Assembly (NCBI GenBank): GCA_949825065.1 | Contig: OX463865.1 | Location: 21,623,115 to 21,687,114 of the forward strand | Source: Odontocerum albicorne | Taxonomy: Eukaryota > Arthropoda > Insecta > Trichoptera > Odontoceridae | Length of the DNA stretch: 64,000 nucleotides | Direction: 5' to 3' | Shown: in pieces, positions 10,601 through 19,100 of the stretch | Layout: each line of letters starts with the position of its first letter | Position numbering within the stretch: the stretch's first letter is position 1 | Notes under the pieces: generated by a model | What the model was told of the DNA's origin: nothing | The model's database searches: none | The model's input: the letters and a program-made list of their open reading frames with translations, nothing else | Position numbers and translations under genes: made by a program

Positions 10601-12705
10601 GGGGTTTAGGAAACCATGCACGTTTATACGACGCGTATCCAGAAAGTAAGTGTACTGAGGCTCTCACGACCGGATGGATTTTATTTTCGACATGTTGGCT
10701 ACACTTCCGTGCAGCCTGACCCTTCCCCTCTGCAACGAGACGTTGAGAAATGTCGACGCGACAACACGTTTCGTGAAAAATGTAAATCCAATCTCCCACC
10801 AAGTGCGAAATACGCGGCGTCATCCGTTATTTCGTTTGGAAGGGAAAACCTCCGGTTGAGGTTTATAATGAGGTGAAAACTGCATATGGTGATAAAGCTA
10901 TGAATCGTACGAGTGTGTACAAGTGGTGTAGCGAGTTTAAAAACGGTCGTACGTCTAAGCATGATGATCAGAGGAGCGGAAGACCTTCAATTGTGACTGA
11001 CGAAATTGTTTTGGGACTGTCAAGGCAAAATTTTAATTGAATATATGCCTCAAGGGGAGACCATCAACTCTGCAAGATACTGTGAGACCCTAAAAAATTG
11101 CGGAGGGTGATTCAGAACAAGAGGAGAGGCATGCTGACAAAGGGAGTCTGCCTGCTGCACGACAATGCCAGACCACACACGAAGGAACTGCTCGCCTCGT
11201 TTAAATGGGATGTCCTAAACCATCCCGCGCATTCCCCTGACCTAGTACCTTCAGATTACTATCTCTTTACCTCCCTGAAGCTGCACATGGGTGGAAAAAG
11301 GTTTTCAACCGACGAGGAGGTAAAGGAGGAGGTGGAGAAGTGGACGGAGGGGTTTGGCGGGAAACTACTTCGAGGAAGGCATCAAAAAGTTGATACCCCG
11401 CTTCACCACTTGCATTGAGAGGAATGGCGACTATGTCGAAAAATAGCTTACATATGTACTACGGTAACCACGTAATTTTTTTGTTTAAATAAAAAAATTG
11501 TAACCTACAAAAATTCAGTACACTTACTTTCTGGACTTACCTAGTATGTGTATTTATATCTACAATAACTGTACCTGAAATGAATAAAACTCAAATCTGG
11601 AAACAACTGAGGACGAAAATATCCCGATGATCCTACCAGGAGAAATCAGATACACAATCAAAGGCATGAAATCCGGTAGGGCCACTGGTACCGATGGTTT
11701 GTTCATTGTGATGTCCTTAAACAAACAGGTCGAGAACTACCGTCCGGTCAGCTTGTTACCTACCCTGTACAAAATATTTACTAAGATCTTAACCAACTGA
11801 CTCTCGAATACTTTTGACACGAACCAGCCACAAGAACAGGCTGGATTCAGGAAGGGCTTCAGTACCATGGATCATATTCAGGTGCTGCGGGAAATAATAG
11901 AACCATGTGAGGAATACGAATTTCCTCTATACTTAGCCTTTGTGGACTACGAAAAGGTCATTAACTCAGTCAAAAAAGTTGCCATACTAAAAGCTCTTAA
12001 AACACAGTTCGTCAAGGAGATGCTATTTCACCAAAATTACTCACAGCTACGGGTATACAAAGGAATGGGTATAGCAAACGCAGTGGAAATGCAAAAGCTG
12101 AGAATTTGAGGAGACCGAAGGAACTTAAGATGTTTGGGTATGACGGAGGTGAAGGAAGCGTGTCGTGACAGGAAGGTTTGGCTGTCGTGGTTCAACTCTG
12201 AAAGGGAAATGGAGTGATGCAAAGTGATAGCATTAACCTTCTTAGGAATCGTAATGTCTCCCGAGTCTTTTGTGATTCATCAAAACTATGATAATGCCTT
12301 AATATGTTATTAAACTATAATAAAAAAGGCCACATGTTATTATTTAGTGAATGGATTGTAAAAAATATTATCAATAGAAGACATTTTTGTGACGTTTAAT
12401 ATCACAATACGACGCTTGCAAAATGTTAGAAAATACACGAAGAGTGTCGGTTTGTGACACGTGATAAGAATACGAATACAGATGGTACTTGATTAATAAA
12501 TAATATTTACAAAATAATAATGAAACATGATTGCAAAGTGCATATTACAACGTCTGTAACGGTATGAGGTTATGTTGACCTATGGACAACTTATCGATTA
12601 CCGGTATAAAACACGAATTACAATACATTTACTACCAATAATGAATTCAATTAAAATTAAGTTTTTAATATAAATATACATTAACTTACCGGTATCTTCG
12701 TCCAT
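216..12705 (-). CDS. Arginine/serine-rich nuclear protein, 5' four coding exons (partial gene)
   Basis: This is a spliced gene continuing past the left edge. Exons are 12705-12690, 6214-6104, 5146-5047 and 1679-216 (16, 111, 100 and 1464 nt). Each junction has a GT donor and AG acceptor and the frame carries through: G|AG, G|GA, AG|A. The protein starts MDEDTESGGGG and becomes almost purely SR/SRSGSRK repeats, interrupted by a Lys/Glu-rich segment (NKIISNGDSADEKGSNDE). Such RS domains are typical of splicing or transcription-elongation proteins and are phosphorylated in the nucleus. A Leo1/Atu-like Paf1-complex subunit with an RS-rich N-terminus is one possibility, from family memory only; any diagnostic domain lies outside the window. 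The introns (6475, 957 and 3367 bp) hold most of the mobile elements of the first 12 kb. The antisense strand of the big exon is also open, but only because of the repeated codons. Confidence 0.8.
2052..3308 (+). mobile_element. Intact mariner element (1257 bp)
   Basis: This is a full-length Tc1/mariner-superfamily DNA transposon. Terminal inverted repeats are TTGGGAGTACAAATTAGTT at the left and TTGGGTGTACAAATTAGTT (reverse complement) at the right, with one mismatch, flanked by TA on both sides (2050-2051 and 3309-3310). Length and ends are as expected for an autonomous copy. It sits in the SR-gene intron between exons 3 and 4, in sense opposite to the host gene. Confidence 0.95.
2225..3274 (+). 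CDS. Mariner transposase, DD34D, apparently intact
   Basis: The 349-aa product (start MSNFVLTKQHLREV) has the usual mariner length. The longer open frame begins at 2075, but the internal Met at 2225 aligns with the normal family start. It has an N-terminal HTH_48-type paired-like domain (residues about 1-110, LIFCFNWKKSAAEAHRMLVE). The catalytic motifs are VTGDEKWIF, LLHDNARPH and IAPSDYWLF, with 34 residues between the second and third Asp, so this is DD34D. The C-terminus is the family-typical LPERWEKVVASD. There are no stops or frameshifts. It would act in the nucleus, binding the TIRs and cutting and pasting the element at TA. Intactness suggests recent activity. Confidence 0.93.
   Translation: MSNFVLTKQHLREVLIFCFNWKKSAAEAHRMLVEVYGDAAPTDKSCREWFRRFKDGDFSVEDKPRSGQPKKFEDKKLEALLEEDQSQTQEELAESLGVTQQAVSVRLRAMGMIQKQGNWVPYELKSKDVERRFVTCEQLIQRQQRKGFLHRIVTGDEKWIFHENPKKKKYYAKPGQSLPSTSTSTPKPNIHGSKIVLCIWWDQKGVVYYEVLKPGDSITGDRYRLQLIRLSRVLREKRPEYEQRHDKVILLHDNARPHVAKVIKKYLETLKWDVLPHPPYSQDIAPSDYWLFRRMQHDLAGHRFTSFVETENWLQTWIASKDESFFRDGIRKLPERWEKVVASDRQTFN
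3680..4486 (-). pseudogene. Mariner transposase pseudogene
   Basis: Two frames are needed. 4486-4190 gives the HTH region (FAWHKEFMKGHEGVENESHNRRPQ..., then ISYGSTQSI) and 4174-3680 the catalytic region (RIVTCDETWVHRY, LLHDNARPHVA, then PSPCEFYLFGPLKEALGG). The third catalytic residue is Glu where mariners have Asp. The N-terminus is missing or scrambled by the inverted repeat at 4502-4577. With at least one frameshift and a changed active site, it is not expected to be functional. Confidence 0.85.
4502..4577. repeat. Inverted repeat (about 29-bp arms, 15-bp loop) inside a mariner
   Basis: CTATGCCGTCAGTCTC is followed after 15 bp by its exact reverse complement, and the pairing extends outward through TTTGATCCC/GGGATCAAA with two or three mismatches. 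It interrupts the 5' part of the transposase gene. Confidence 0.85.
5047..5146 (-). CDS. SR-protein gene, exon 3
   Basis: The exon is 100 nt, with acceptor TTTTTCAG before 5146 and donor AAG|GTAAAG after 5047. Read in the phase left by exon 2 it encodes SVSPARSNKSNKSG..., then RRSGSRSPSPRSARS, with no stop, and it leaves two bases (AG) that join A at 1679 to make Arg. Continuous SR coding across three junctions is strong evidence that the gene is real. Confidence 0.8.
5285..5392 (+). mobile_element. LINE ORF2 C-terminal fragment
   Basis: The plus strand reads KVRRLQFLGHIMKSTRYIK, resembling the conserved end of RTE/jockey-like endonuclease-reverse transcriptase proteins (RRLQWLGHVMR type). 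It leads directly into the 72-bp array, whose unit encodes the following, most C-terminal part of the same protein family. It is only a remnant. Confidence 0.6.
5393..6047 (+). repeat. 72-bp tandem array, about 9.1 copies, built from a LINE C-terminus
   Basis: Nine full 72-bp units start at 5393, 5465, 5537 and so on to 5969, plus 7 nt. Units are near identical. 72 is a multiple of three and no frame stop occurs, so about 200-residue open frames appear on both strands; these are not genes. In one plus frame each unit reads GRSCTELFQA...IIRIAMMVVNF, which resembles the last helix of LINE pol proteins (TELFRAA...VRIAMMIANL). The array fills most of an SR-gene intron. Confidence 0.95.
6104..6214 (-). 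CDS. SR-protein gene, exon 2
   Basis: The exon is 111 nt, with acceptor ...TGTTTGCAG before 6214 and donor GTAATTC after 6104. It encodes a Gly/Ser stretch (ESGGGGTLNTSGS) and then RSRSRSRSQDSGGSRSN-type sequence. The phase at both ends matches its neighbours. The donor lies 57 bp to the right of the 72-bp tandem array that fills the following intron. Confidence 0.75.
6527..8520 (-). pseudogene. PLE polyprotein: reverse transcriptase plus GIY-YIG endonuclease
   Basis: Reading from the right: RKFAEKVFNLSNHKFKDEEL..LLSKGLKY (about 8490-8390), LTKADKGESIVIFHRKDYEEK (about 8205), PQLYGLAKLHM and VSFDVTNLYPSIP (8041-7673), NGLAIGSPLSPLLSEIFMNY, WFRYADDILCVW (catalytic YADD, about 7475), then GVYKLLCADCDNLYIGETGR (about 6850), a GIY-YIG motif. 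This is the canonical PLE order. Damage: frame changes near 8215 and 8110, and one in-frame TAG at 7673-7675 between VKN and ELIS. A single-codon reversion would reconnect the last 500 residues, so decay is moderate. The family primes reverse transcription at nicks made by the endonuclease. Confidence 0.92.
8516..8875. repeat. 59-bp tandem repeat, 6 copies
   Basis: Units begin near 8521, 8580, 8639, 8698, 8757 and 8816 and contain AGGCACTGATTGCCTCTAAA. 59 is not a multiple of three. The array interrupts the N-terminal coding part of the PLE, whose frame continues to the left of it. The units differ by a few substitutions. Confidence 0.95.
9062..10333 (-). mobile_element. Mos1-type mariner, full-length ends, degraded
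   Basis: The ends are CCAGGTCTGTACCTATGAAA at 9062 and, reverse complemented, TCAGGTGTGTAACTATGAAA at 10333, with flanking TA (9060-9061, 10334-10335). The minus-strand transposase begins MSVFVPENYDSPTALIFCYH near 10160 and keeps HLKKTATESHRMLVEAYDKH but is broken afterwards by several frameshifts. Product similarity is to the mauritiana (Mos1) subfamily. It lies in SR-gene intron 1. Confidence 0.92.
10629..11544 (+). mobile_element. Internally deleted mariner, copy 1 (916 bp)
   Basis: The TIRs contain TCCAGAAAGTAAGTGTACTGA near both ends, with TA at 10627-10628 and 11545-11546. Transposase remnants: an N-terminal HTH region (SYKAMNRTSVYKWC, RSGRPSIVTDEIV), then directly GIILIEYMPQGETIN-like and LLHDNARPHTKELLASFKWD and VPSDYYLF. 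The stretch that should carry the first catalytic Asp is absent. The same join is found in the copy at 38937-39872. Confidence 0.88.
11590..12230 (+). mobile_element. RTE-type LINE reverse-transcriptase fragment
   Basis: The plus strand reads IRYTIKGMKSGRATGTDGL, then NYRPVSLLPTLYKIFTKI, QAGFRKGFSTMDHIQVLREII and YLAFVDYEKVINSV, and later TEVKEACRDRKVW. These are RT motifs 0-3 and the tail of RTE-clade non-LTR elements, with stops, frameshifts and a deletion between motif 3 and the tail. It lacks the catalytic YADD block. Confidence 0.8.
12690..12705 (-). CDS. SR-protein gene, start exon (coding part)
   Basis: On the minus strand ATG GAC GAA GAT ACC G runs directly into the donor GTAAGTTAA. 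The 16 coding nt leave phase 1, and the exon acceptor at 6214 begins AG, giving GAG (Glu) and the peptide MDEDTESGGGG. This is too short for ORF finding and was chosen from the strong donor and phase match. The 5' UTR presumably runs to about 12.75-12.84 kb. No TATA box is obvious. An unannotated exon between this one and 6214 cannot be excluded. Confidence 0.6.
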
Positions 12706-14562
12706 ATTTTTAGCAAAACTTCACACAACTGTCCGATAACGATACTTTTACAGAAAACGCTCCGCTATCCGGGAAAGAACAAATAATACTGAACGTAGAT
12801 CAAACATAATCGTAGCCAAAAATATGGCGGAACTGTGCTGCCAGGTAATGTAAAAAATAAATACCATAAACAAAATAATTATAAGCTTTGTTGCTAATAA
12901 TTCTTATTAGGATTCTATAAAATATAAAAATAAAACAAAATGTTTATTTAATATCATTCCACAAACATTTTGCTTATTTATCCGCTTTACACAACAAGCA
13001 CAAAATTAACCAATTTGAAAATATTAATTCAGTGAGATTGGTAAATGAGCAAAAGTTGAAAAAATAATACCACAAACTTTTATTTTATTTTTGTGTTACA
13101 ATAATTTATAATTCAGCATTAAAATAGTTAGGCTATTTTTTTTAAAATCAAATATACATTTAAACGAGTCATCTTTGATATAGTTAAATTATCAATAATA
13201 TCACTGATTTTTTTATTTTAAGTAGTGATTTTTATAACTGCAACAGGAGAAATAATAAAATTGTTCAGAAAAAATATTTGTTAGAAATTTTTCCACAATT
13301 TTGACATTATTAAAAATCGGTTAATAAATTGATAGCTTCGTTGTTATATTATATGAAAGTACTGAAATATACTAAATTTGCGACAAGAAGAATTTAAAAA
13401 GGCGCAAGTTATTTCAAGGCACGATCATATTTGAATAAATGGATCTTAATATTAAAAAAGGACCTAATTCATATTTTACCTGTTCTGATATGATTAAGGA
13501 CTCATCGCAAGCTAGTATGCACCAATCCACGTATGTGTACAATATCCCACTATTATCCGGAAAAAAAAATGCTCATATTCGGATAGAAAAAATAGTACAT
13601 TTAGAACATTTATTCATTCATTCAAAAAATAATATATTTAAATTTCTTGAGTAAAGGGCCATATTAGAACATGTAAGAGTTAGGTAGGATGGATATAAAA
13701 AAGATATACATTTATTTCTTGACAGTTTATAACCATATTTAAATATTAATGAATGTTAGTTTATTTTTTTATGTAAATAACGGAAAATTAAAAGTCAATG
13801 AACATAGCAAAAAATAATAAATAAATCTCAACAAAGGGTAATAAACATAATAACTAATAAATAGTGAGTTTTTTTCGTTAGGAAACAATGAAACCTTTTC
13901 ATTTTCAAAGAATGATCTCAACGTCTTGAGATTATTCTTTGAAAATTAGAAGTTTGTTATCAAAATTTAAATCTATTGATTCTAACTACATAATATGAAT
14001 GCCATCAGAAACGGCATTGATTGAGTTTCAAAACAAAATAATTTTGTCGAAATGAGTAACATAAAAATTAAACATTTTCATATAAATGATTACAAACATG
14101 AAAAACAATTTTTACGTGTACGCGTATATAATACTCATTCACTTTTTTTTAATGCTACCTGTGCTTAACTTCAATACATCTTGGCGACATTATCGCTTAC
14201 ATTTTGTTACAGAACAATATGGTTAAGGAGTACTCGACATCGATGAAATTCGTTCGCTTTCGAGTCACCAAAAACAGATTTAATAACCTCATTACCCCTA
14301 CGAATACAATAAAGCTTGATGTATTCAATCGAGTAAAAAAATATTTAGAGCTAGCATTATAGCAGTGCGAACAAAATTTTATATAGTGGTATTTTTTTAT
14401 TCTCTACGGCAAATCGTGAATATTGTTTATGTGAACTTTTTGACAAATATTTGACAGATATATAAACAAAGTATCGGAGAAAAAAAAATGTTTTTTAACA
14501 CAATTCTGAAATTTAATAAATGAATGACTGCATTATTTTTCTCCCATTGAAAACGATTTAAA
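12706..14562. other. Gene-poor AT-rich spacer
   Basis: No coding region or transposon end is recognised. The first 130 bp presumably hold the SR-gene 5' UTR and promoter. A hairpin lies at 13901-13946 (ATTTTCAAAGAATGATCTCAA pairing with its complement, one mismatch, tiny loop). The last few hundred bases upstream of 14563 are the presumed promoter region of the first zinc-finger gene. Confidence 0.6.
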
Positions 14563-16407
14563 ATGGTGGATTATGCAAGTTCAACATGTCGAATATGTTT
14601 GACTCATTGCAGCCAGAAATTGTCTTTATTTGAAAGTGAAAATACAAAATACAGCGATCTGATCAAGCATTATTTAGGGATAGAATTGACACAAAAAGAC
14701 GAGTTGCCGACCGGATTATGTAGCGGATGTTTGATAGAATTGATGACGGTGGTAAAATTCGTTTCTAAAGTTCGATTTTCTTGCGAAAAACTAAATGAAG
14801 TTATACACTGGACTAACCCTTTGATATATATTACTAATACGGTGAAAAATGAATGTCTTCAAGATGTAATGAATAGTAATATAAATACATCAGAGTTAAA
14901 GCACGAATATTTAGAAAATAATATTTTGAGCAGTCCAAACAATAGCGTAGATGAAAATGTGCCATTGTTAGACATACGTTCTAATGCCAATAATAAAAAT
15001 ATTAAATTTATTAAGAAAATAAGAGTTGTGAAAATTCGTAACCGGAAAATTAAAACTCTTACACAGAAAAATCCTGTGGAAATAGATAGCGAAAATATTA
15101 AACCAGAAGAGTATAGCTTAAGGACACGTGCAAAACTGTATAATAATTCTGAAGACACTTTGAAATTAGAAGAATATCTGAATGAAGATGCAGAGTCAAA
15201 GAGATCGTCTCTGGTTCCTTTAAATTTTAGCGAGGAAGGTATTGAAACGGAAGAAGGTTCAGATCCTAGATGTGTTATACTAAAGAAATGCAAAGAGAAA
15301 GGATTAAAAAAAGATGTTGTCAAATGTTTAACATGTGGATTGTTATCTATTAATCGTTCAGCATTTATTGTGCATTATAGAAAGCATACGGGGGAACGTC
15401 CTCATAAATGTCTTCACTGCGATACAAGCTTCACACAAGTCGGCACGTTGAATACACATTTGCGAAGAAGACATTTAAAAGAATGGACGAAGGAGAGAGT
15501 GTTAGCAAAAAAATTAAAAAGAATGCGAGAGAAAGAACGACTCGAAAGATGCGCTGCCGATGCCACAGAAAAACATGAAAATATCGACATGAGAAATGAA
15601 CGTTGCTTTACATGTAACGTTTGCGGAAAGAATTACTTTAGACGATCGTCATTAGCGACACATATGCGACATCACAATGTTGATAAACAATTCCAATGTT
15701 CGTATTGCCCGCAGAAATTCGTACAAAGTGGAATGAGAAGCTTGCATATTCGTGTTCATCACACAAAAGAAAAACCATTTTTTTGCCACATTTGTGCCAA
15801 ATCTTTCGTGGCTAGTACCGCGTTGACGAAACATTTAGTTTCGCATTCGGACGAACGAAAATTCAAATGTGAAATTTGTAACAAATCGATGAAATCAAAA
15901 GACAATTTAAAGCGACATATTTTAGTTATTCATACGCCGGCGAAGAGAAAAGTATGCGACATATGCGGTGCTACATTTGCACTGACATACAAATTAAACC
16001 ATCACATCAAAGTGTGGCATATCAACAAAAGATCCGGAGATTGCCATATTTGCAAAAGGAGTTTTAATAATATTGATAAACATATGAAACGACACACCGG
16101 GGATAAGCCTCACGGATGTCAGATGTGTCATAAAACATTCTTCAAACAGAAAAATCTTTTAGAACACATTAAGAAACATCGGAATGAAAGTGCAACATTC
16201 AAATGTACATATGAGAATTGTACCTCAGCATTTTCTAAGAAATGTGTTTTAGATTTTCATGTTTTAAAATATCATTTGAAACATACGCCGCACGTTTGTC
16301 AATATTGTTCAAGAGGGTTTTATAGAAAGAGAGATCTCGGGAAACACATGAAAGCGATGCACAATGTTAAACTCGAATATTCAACCACAAATGAGTTTAA
16401 CGAATAA
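14563..16407 (+). CDS. ZAD-C2H2 zinc-finger protein A (614 aa)
   Basis: This is a single-exon gene. Residues about 8-85 form a ZAD (zinc-finger-associated, dimerising) domain with CRIC and CSGC pairs (STCRICLTHC, LPTGLCSGC, VKFVSKVRF). An acidic/basic linker follows. From about residue 254 there are 11 C2H2 fingers with TGERPH/SDERKF-type linkers, including CLTC, CNVC, CSYC, CHIC, CEIC, CDIC, a shortened finger CHICKRSFNNIDKHMKRH (9 rather than 12 residues between Cys and His), CQMC, CTYENC and CQYC. The family is nuclear and sequence-specific DNA-binding; targets cannot be read from sequence. The start is the first ATG before the ZAD. AATAAA overlaps the stop region. Paralogues: 24048-25775, 27615-29693, 46640-48382. 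Confidence 0.95.
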   Translation: MVDYASSTCRICLTHCSQKLSLFESENTKYSDLIKHYLGIELTQKDELPTGLCSGCLIELMTVVKFVSKVRFSCEKLNEVIHWTNPLIYITNTVKNECLQDVMNSNINTSELKHEYLENNILSSPNNSVDENVPLLDIRSNANNKNIKFIKKIRVVKIRNRKIKTLTQKNPVEIDSENIKPEEYSLRTRAKLYNNSEDTLKLEEYLNEDAESKRSSLVPLNFSEEGIETEEGSDPRCVILKKCKEKGLKKDVVKCLTCGLLSINRSAFIVHYRKHTGERPHKCLHCDTSFTQVGTLNTHLRRRHLKEWTKERVLAKKLKRMREKERLERCAADATEKHENIDMRNERCFTCNVCGKNYFRRSSLATHMRHHNVDKQFQCSYCPQKFVQSGMRSLHIRVHHTKEKPFFCHICAKSFVASTALTKHLVSHSDERKFKCEICNKSMKSKDNLKRHILVIHTPAKRKVCDICGATFALTYKLNHHIKVWHINKRSGDCHICKRSFNNIDKHMKRHTGDKPHGCQMCHKTFFKQKNLLEHIKKHRNESATFKCTYENCTSAFSKKCVLDFHVLKYHLKHTPHVCQYCSRGFYRKRDLGKHMKAMHNVKLEYSTTNEFNE

Positions 16408-16433
16408 AAATAATTTAGGAATTCATATTTCAC

Positions 16434-16605
16434 TTACAATACTGTTAGAGTTAATATACGAGTGCAATACTGTTAGAGTATATCTTTGATATACGAGTAC
16501 AATACTGTTAGAGTATATCTTTGATATACGAGTGCAATACTGTTCGAATATATCTTTGATATACGAGTGCAATACTGTTCGAGTATATCTTTAATACTCG
16601 TATAT
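16434..16605. repeat. 35-bp tandem repeat, about 4.5 copies
   Basis: The unit is AATACTGTTAGAGTATATCT plus TTGATATACGAGTGC, just after the zinc-finger A stop codon and so probably in its 3' UTR. One copy has TACGAGTA where others have TACGAGTG, and the block ends in TACTCGTA. Confidence 0.9.
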
Positions 16606-17570
16606 CATACATCAAAACTCACGAGTTTTGTTTTTGAGTTATAAACATAACATATATAAACAATTTAAATTAGATGGGTTAAAAAAGTCAGGGCTCATAA
16701 ACGAATATCATTGACTCATTTTGGACTTAATGTAGAAGCAGATACTCGTATAAGGTTAGCCATTTCAACATTCTTCCCCTACAGACCTTCAGTTTGAAAA
16801 ATCTTTATTGTGCAATTCTCAATTTGCCACAACCTTTTTGGCTTCAGCTATCCGACGTTTCGTCTACTGTGCGATTTAGCAAGGTCTAACTTTCCCGAAC
16901 GCTGGGCGTGACATACCCACTGCAGACATGAAATCTTAATTCCTCGGTCGAGTTTGTAGTTGTATTGGATGCCCCACACTTCGATTGTGGAATCTACATA
17001 AACTCATTTTATTTTATGGTGAGATCTCTTATTTTTAACACATTTTTGTTAAATATTGCACTACTCAAAATTATCAGAAATTTTAATTGTTTTCTTTATC
17101 ATTTTCGTGTGAATTTCAGTTTTATTTTTTTAAAGTCAAAATCATTGTGTATTACTTTTTGCTGTGACATAGTGTAATTATATTTAAAGTTTAATATTTT
17201 GTATGAATAAAATGTTTTGTTTTACTAATTCCTATTTTTTTTATTAAATCATTGACTTTTAATAGATCAGTGAAAATAACCCGATTCTTTCAAATGTTTA
17301 TTTCACATTCAATGCACACATCTCCACACCAACTATTTTCTACCTCCCAGCATAGAGTAACAGAGTTTCTACACCAATTGATTCTCCAATGAGTACTTTT
17401 AATTTGGTACATTAATGTTTCTACTCTAATGTAACATACTTCATTACATCCGTCTCGATTCTTAATATTTTTTTTTTTTTTGAGAAATTTATCAAAGGTT
17501 TCGGTTTTAAATGTGTGGAACTTCATGAAAGAAAATTTAATCATAAATTACTTTGTTATTCCACTAATTA
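16606..17570. other. AT-rich spacer, no gene seen
   Basis: There are short open frames only. 16780-16960 has a more GC-balanced stretch, but no coding motif or transposon end is recognised. AATAAA occurs at about 17205. Confidence 0.5.
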
Positions 17571-17572
17571 CA

Positions 17573-17760
17573 TTAATCACCACACTTATTTCTATCTCCT
17601 TTCCCGGGGCTATCTTCAAGTGGAATGATCCCGGTTGGTTACGAAAGCAGTGCTCAGGTCAGACTGGTATCATGCTACTATGGACCACCCATAACTAGTA
17701 ACATGACACGAGAAACACGTGAAGTCAGACTGTTGTCATGTTACTATCGACCACCCACAT
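17573..17760. mobile_element. Partial foldback/MITE copy
   Basis: The sequence from TTTCTATCTCC through GGAATGATCCCGGTTGGTTAC to GCTCAGGTCAGACTGG parallels one arm of the 34126-34372 foldback element. A second partial copy of the inner part (AAGTCAGACTGTTGTCATGTTAC) follows. It is a fragment without matching ends. Confidence 0.6.
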
Positions 17761-18004
17761 CGGAAGTGTTAAACAGTAGTTTTAATAAAAAAAATATATT
17801 TAAATTGTTTAAATATCACTTTAATTACAAAAGTTATAAATTAACTTGAGTATAAAAATCTCATAAACATACACAACTTAAAATAGTTATAAAAATATAT
17901 GAACTTTGTATTTTAAAAATATAAATATATCATATACGCAAATTATGAAAACTCTTTTACCTCCATCGTATATCAATGGTTTTTAGTCAAGCTCTCAATT
18001 AATT

Positions 18005-19100
18005 ATCGGGTTACCTGCCTGCAGAAGGTTCCGGTCCCATAATGTGTTAATAACTGTGTACATCGTTGAATTATTGTATTCTTGTTTTTTGAGTGTTGAC
18101 ATATGTACTTGCATACTAATAATGTGTTGTTTTTATTTGAATGTTTAGTTCAGTTTAATATAAACAAAAGTCACCCATTCATGATGGCAGAATGTATACC
18201 GAATGCAGAATTCATACGAAACTGCATGATATTTGTTTCTTAGAAAAAACTCGCCAACTATGTTAGTGCCAAAGGTGGTTCAATAAATTTCAAACAGGAG
18301 ATTTTGATATTAACAATAGTCCTAAAAGTGGAAAACCTGCAAAATTAGATGACAGTATCTTTAACCCATAAAATTGAAGAAAATCTGACCCAAATTATTC
18401 ATCAGTTTGTAGAAAAGCTACATCATATGAAAAAAATCAGGAAGGCTCGGAGACAGTGTGTATGGATTTCACAGAAACTGAGCAATGAGAACAAATCAGT
18501 GCGAGTACGGTTTTGCAGAAGGCTCCTGGATCTTAAAAAAGCAATGCCATTTTTACACCATCTGATGACAATAAGTAGGTGATTTATTACAATCATCGTT
18601 GTAAAAAAATATGGAAACACAAACTAACCGCAAAAAAGGTTTTTTTGTGTATATGAAGGGATTGTGCATTATTAAATGCTTTGATCTGGTCAAACATTAA
18701 TGACAATGTTGTATTGTGAGCAAGTTAAACCGCTTAAAAGAACAATTAAGAAAAAGATTAACAATTTTTAATAGAAGTGAAGTGTTTTTATAACACGACA
18801 ATTTGAAACTTACGATTCGACAAAAATAAGGAACTAGACAGGAAAGTGATATTGACCCTTCTGATTATCATTTTTTTCATTCGGGAAAACAATTAATAAT
18901 CTAAATGATATGAAAATAATGACTCTTGGATTTTTTAATGCAAAACCTCTAGATTTTTAAAAGGGGCATTAAAAATTTAACCAAAATATGGCTGGCTGAA
19001 AATAATATCTAGTGAAGAAAATCATTTTATACCCTGAATTAGTATTCATAAAAAAACATAACCATCGGATTGTTTTATTAAAAGAAACATTACTTTCCGA
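18005..19100 (+). pseudogene. Heavily decayed mariner transposase
   Basis: The plus strand shows CQRWFNKFQTGDFDINNSPKSGKPAKLDDS near 18265-18350 (a mariner HTH ending), then scattered pieces such as LTAKKVFLCIYEGIVHY and YCEQVKPLKRTIKKK (18620-18760) in the proper order, with many stops. It resembles the family at 37639-38911. No clear TIRs were found. Confidence 0.6.

Noticed and set aside
14859..15323. 154-codon minus-strand frame within zinc-finger gene A
   Set aside because: Antisense shadow of the charged linker; same for similar frames inside genes B, C and D.
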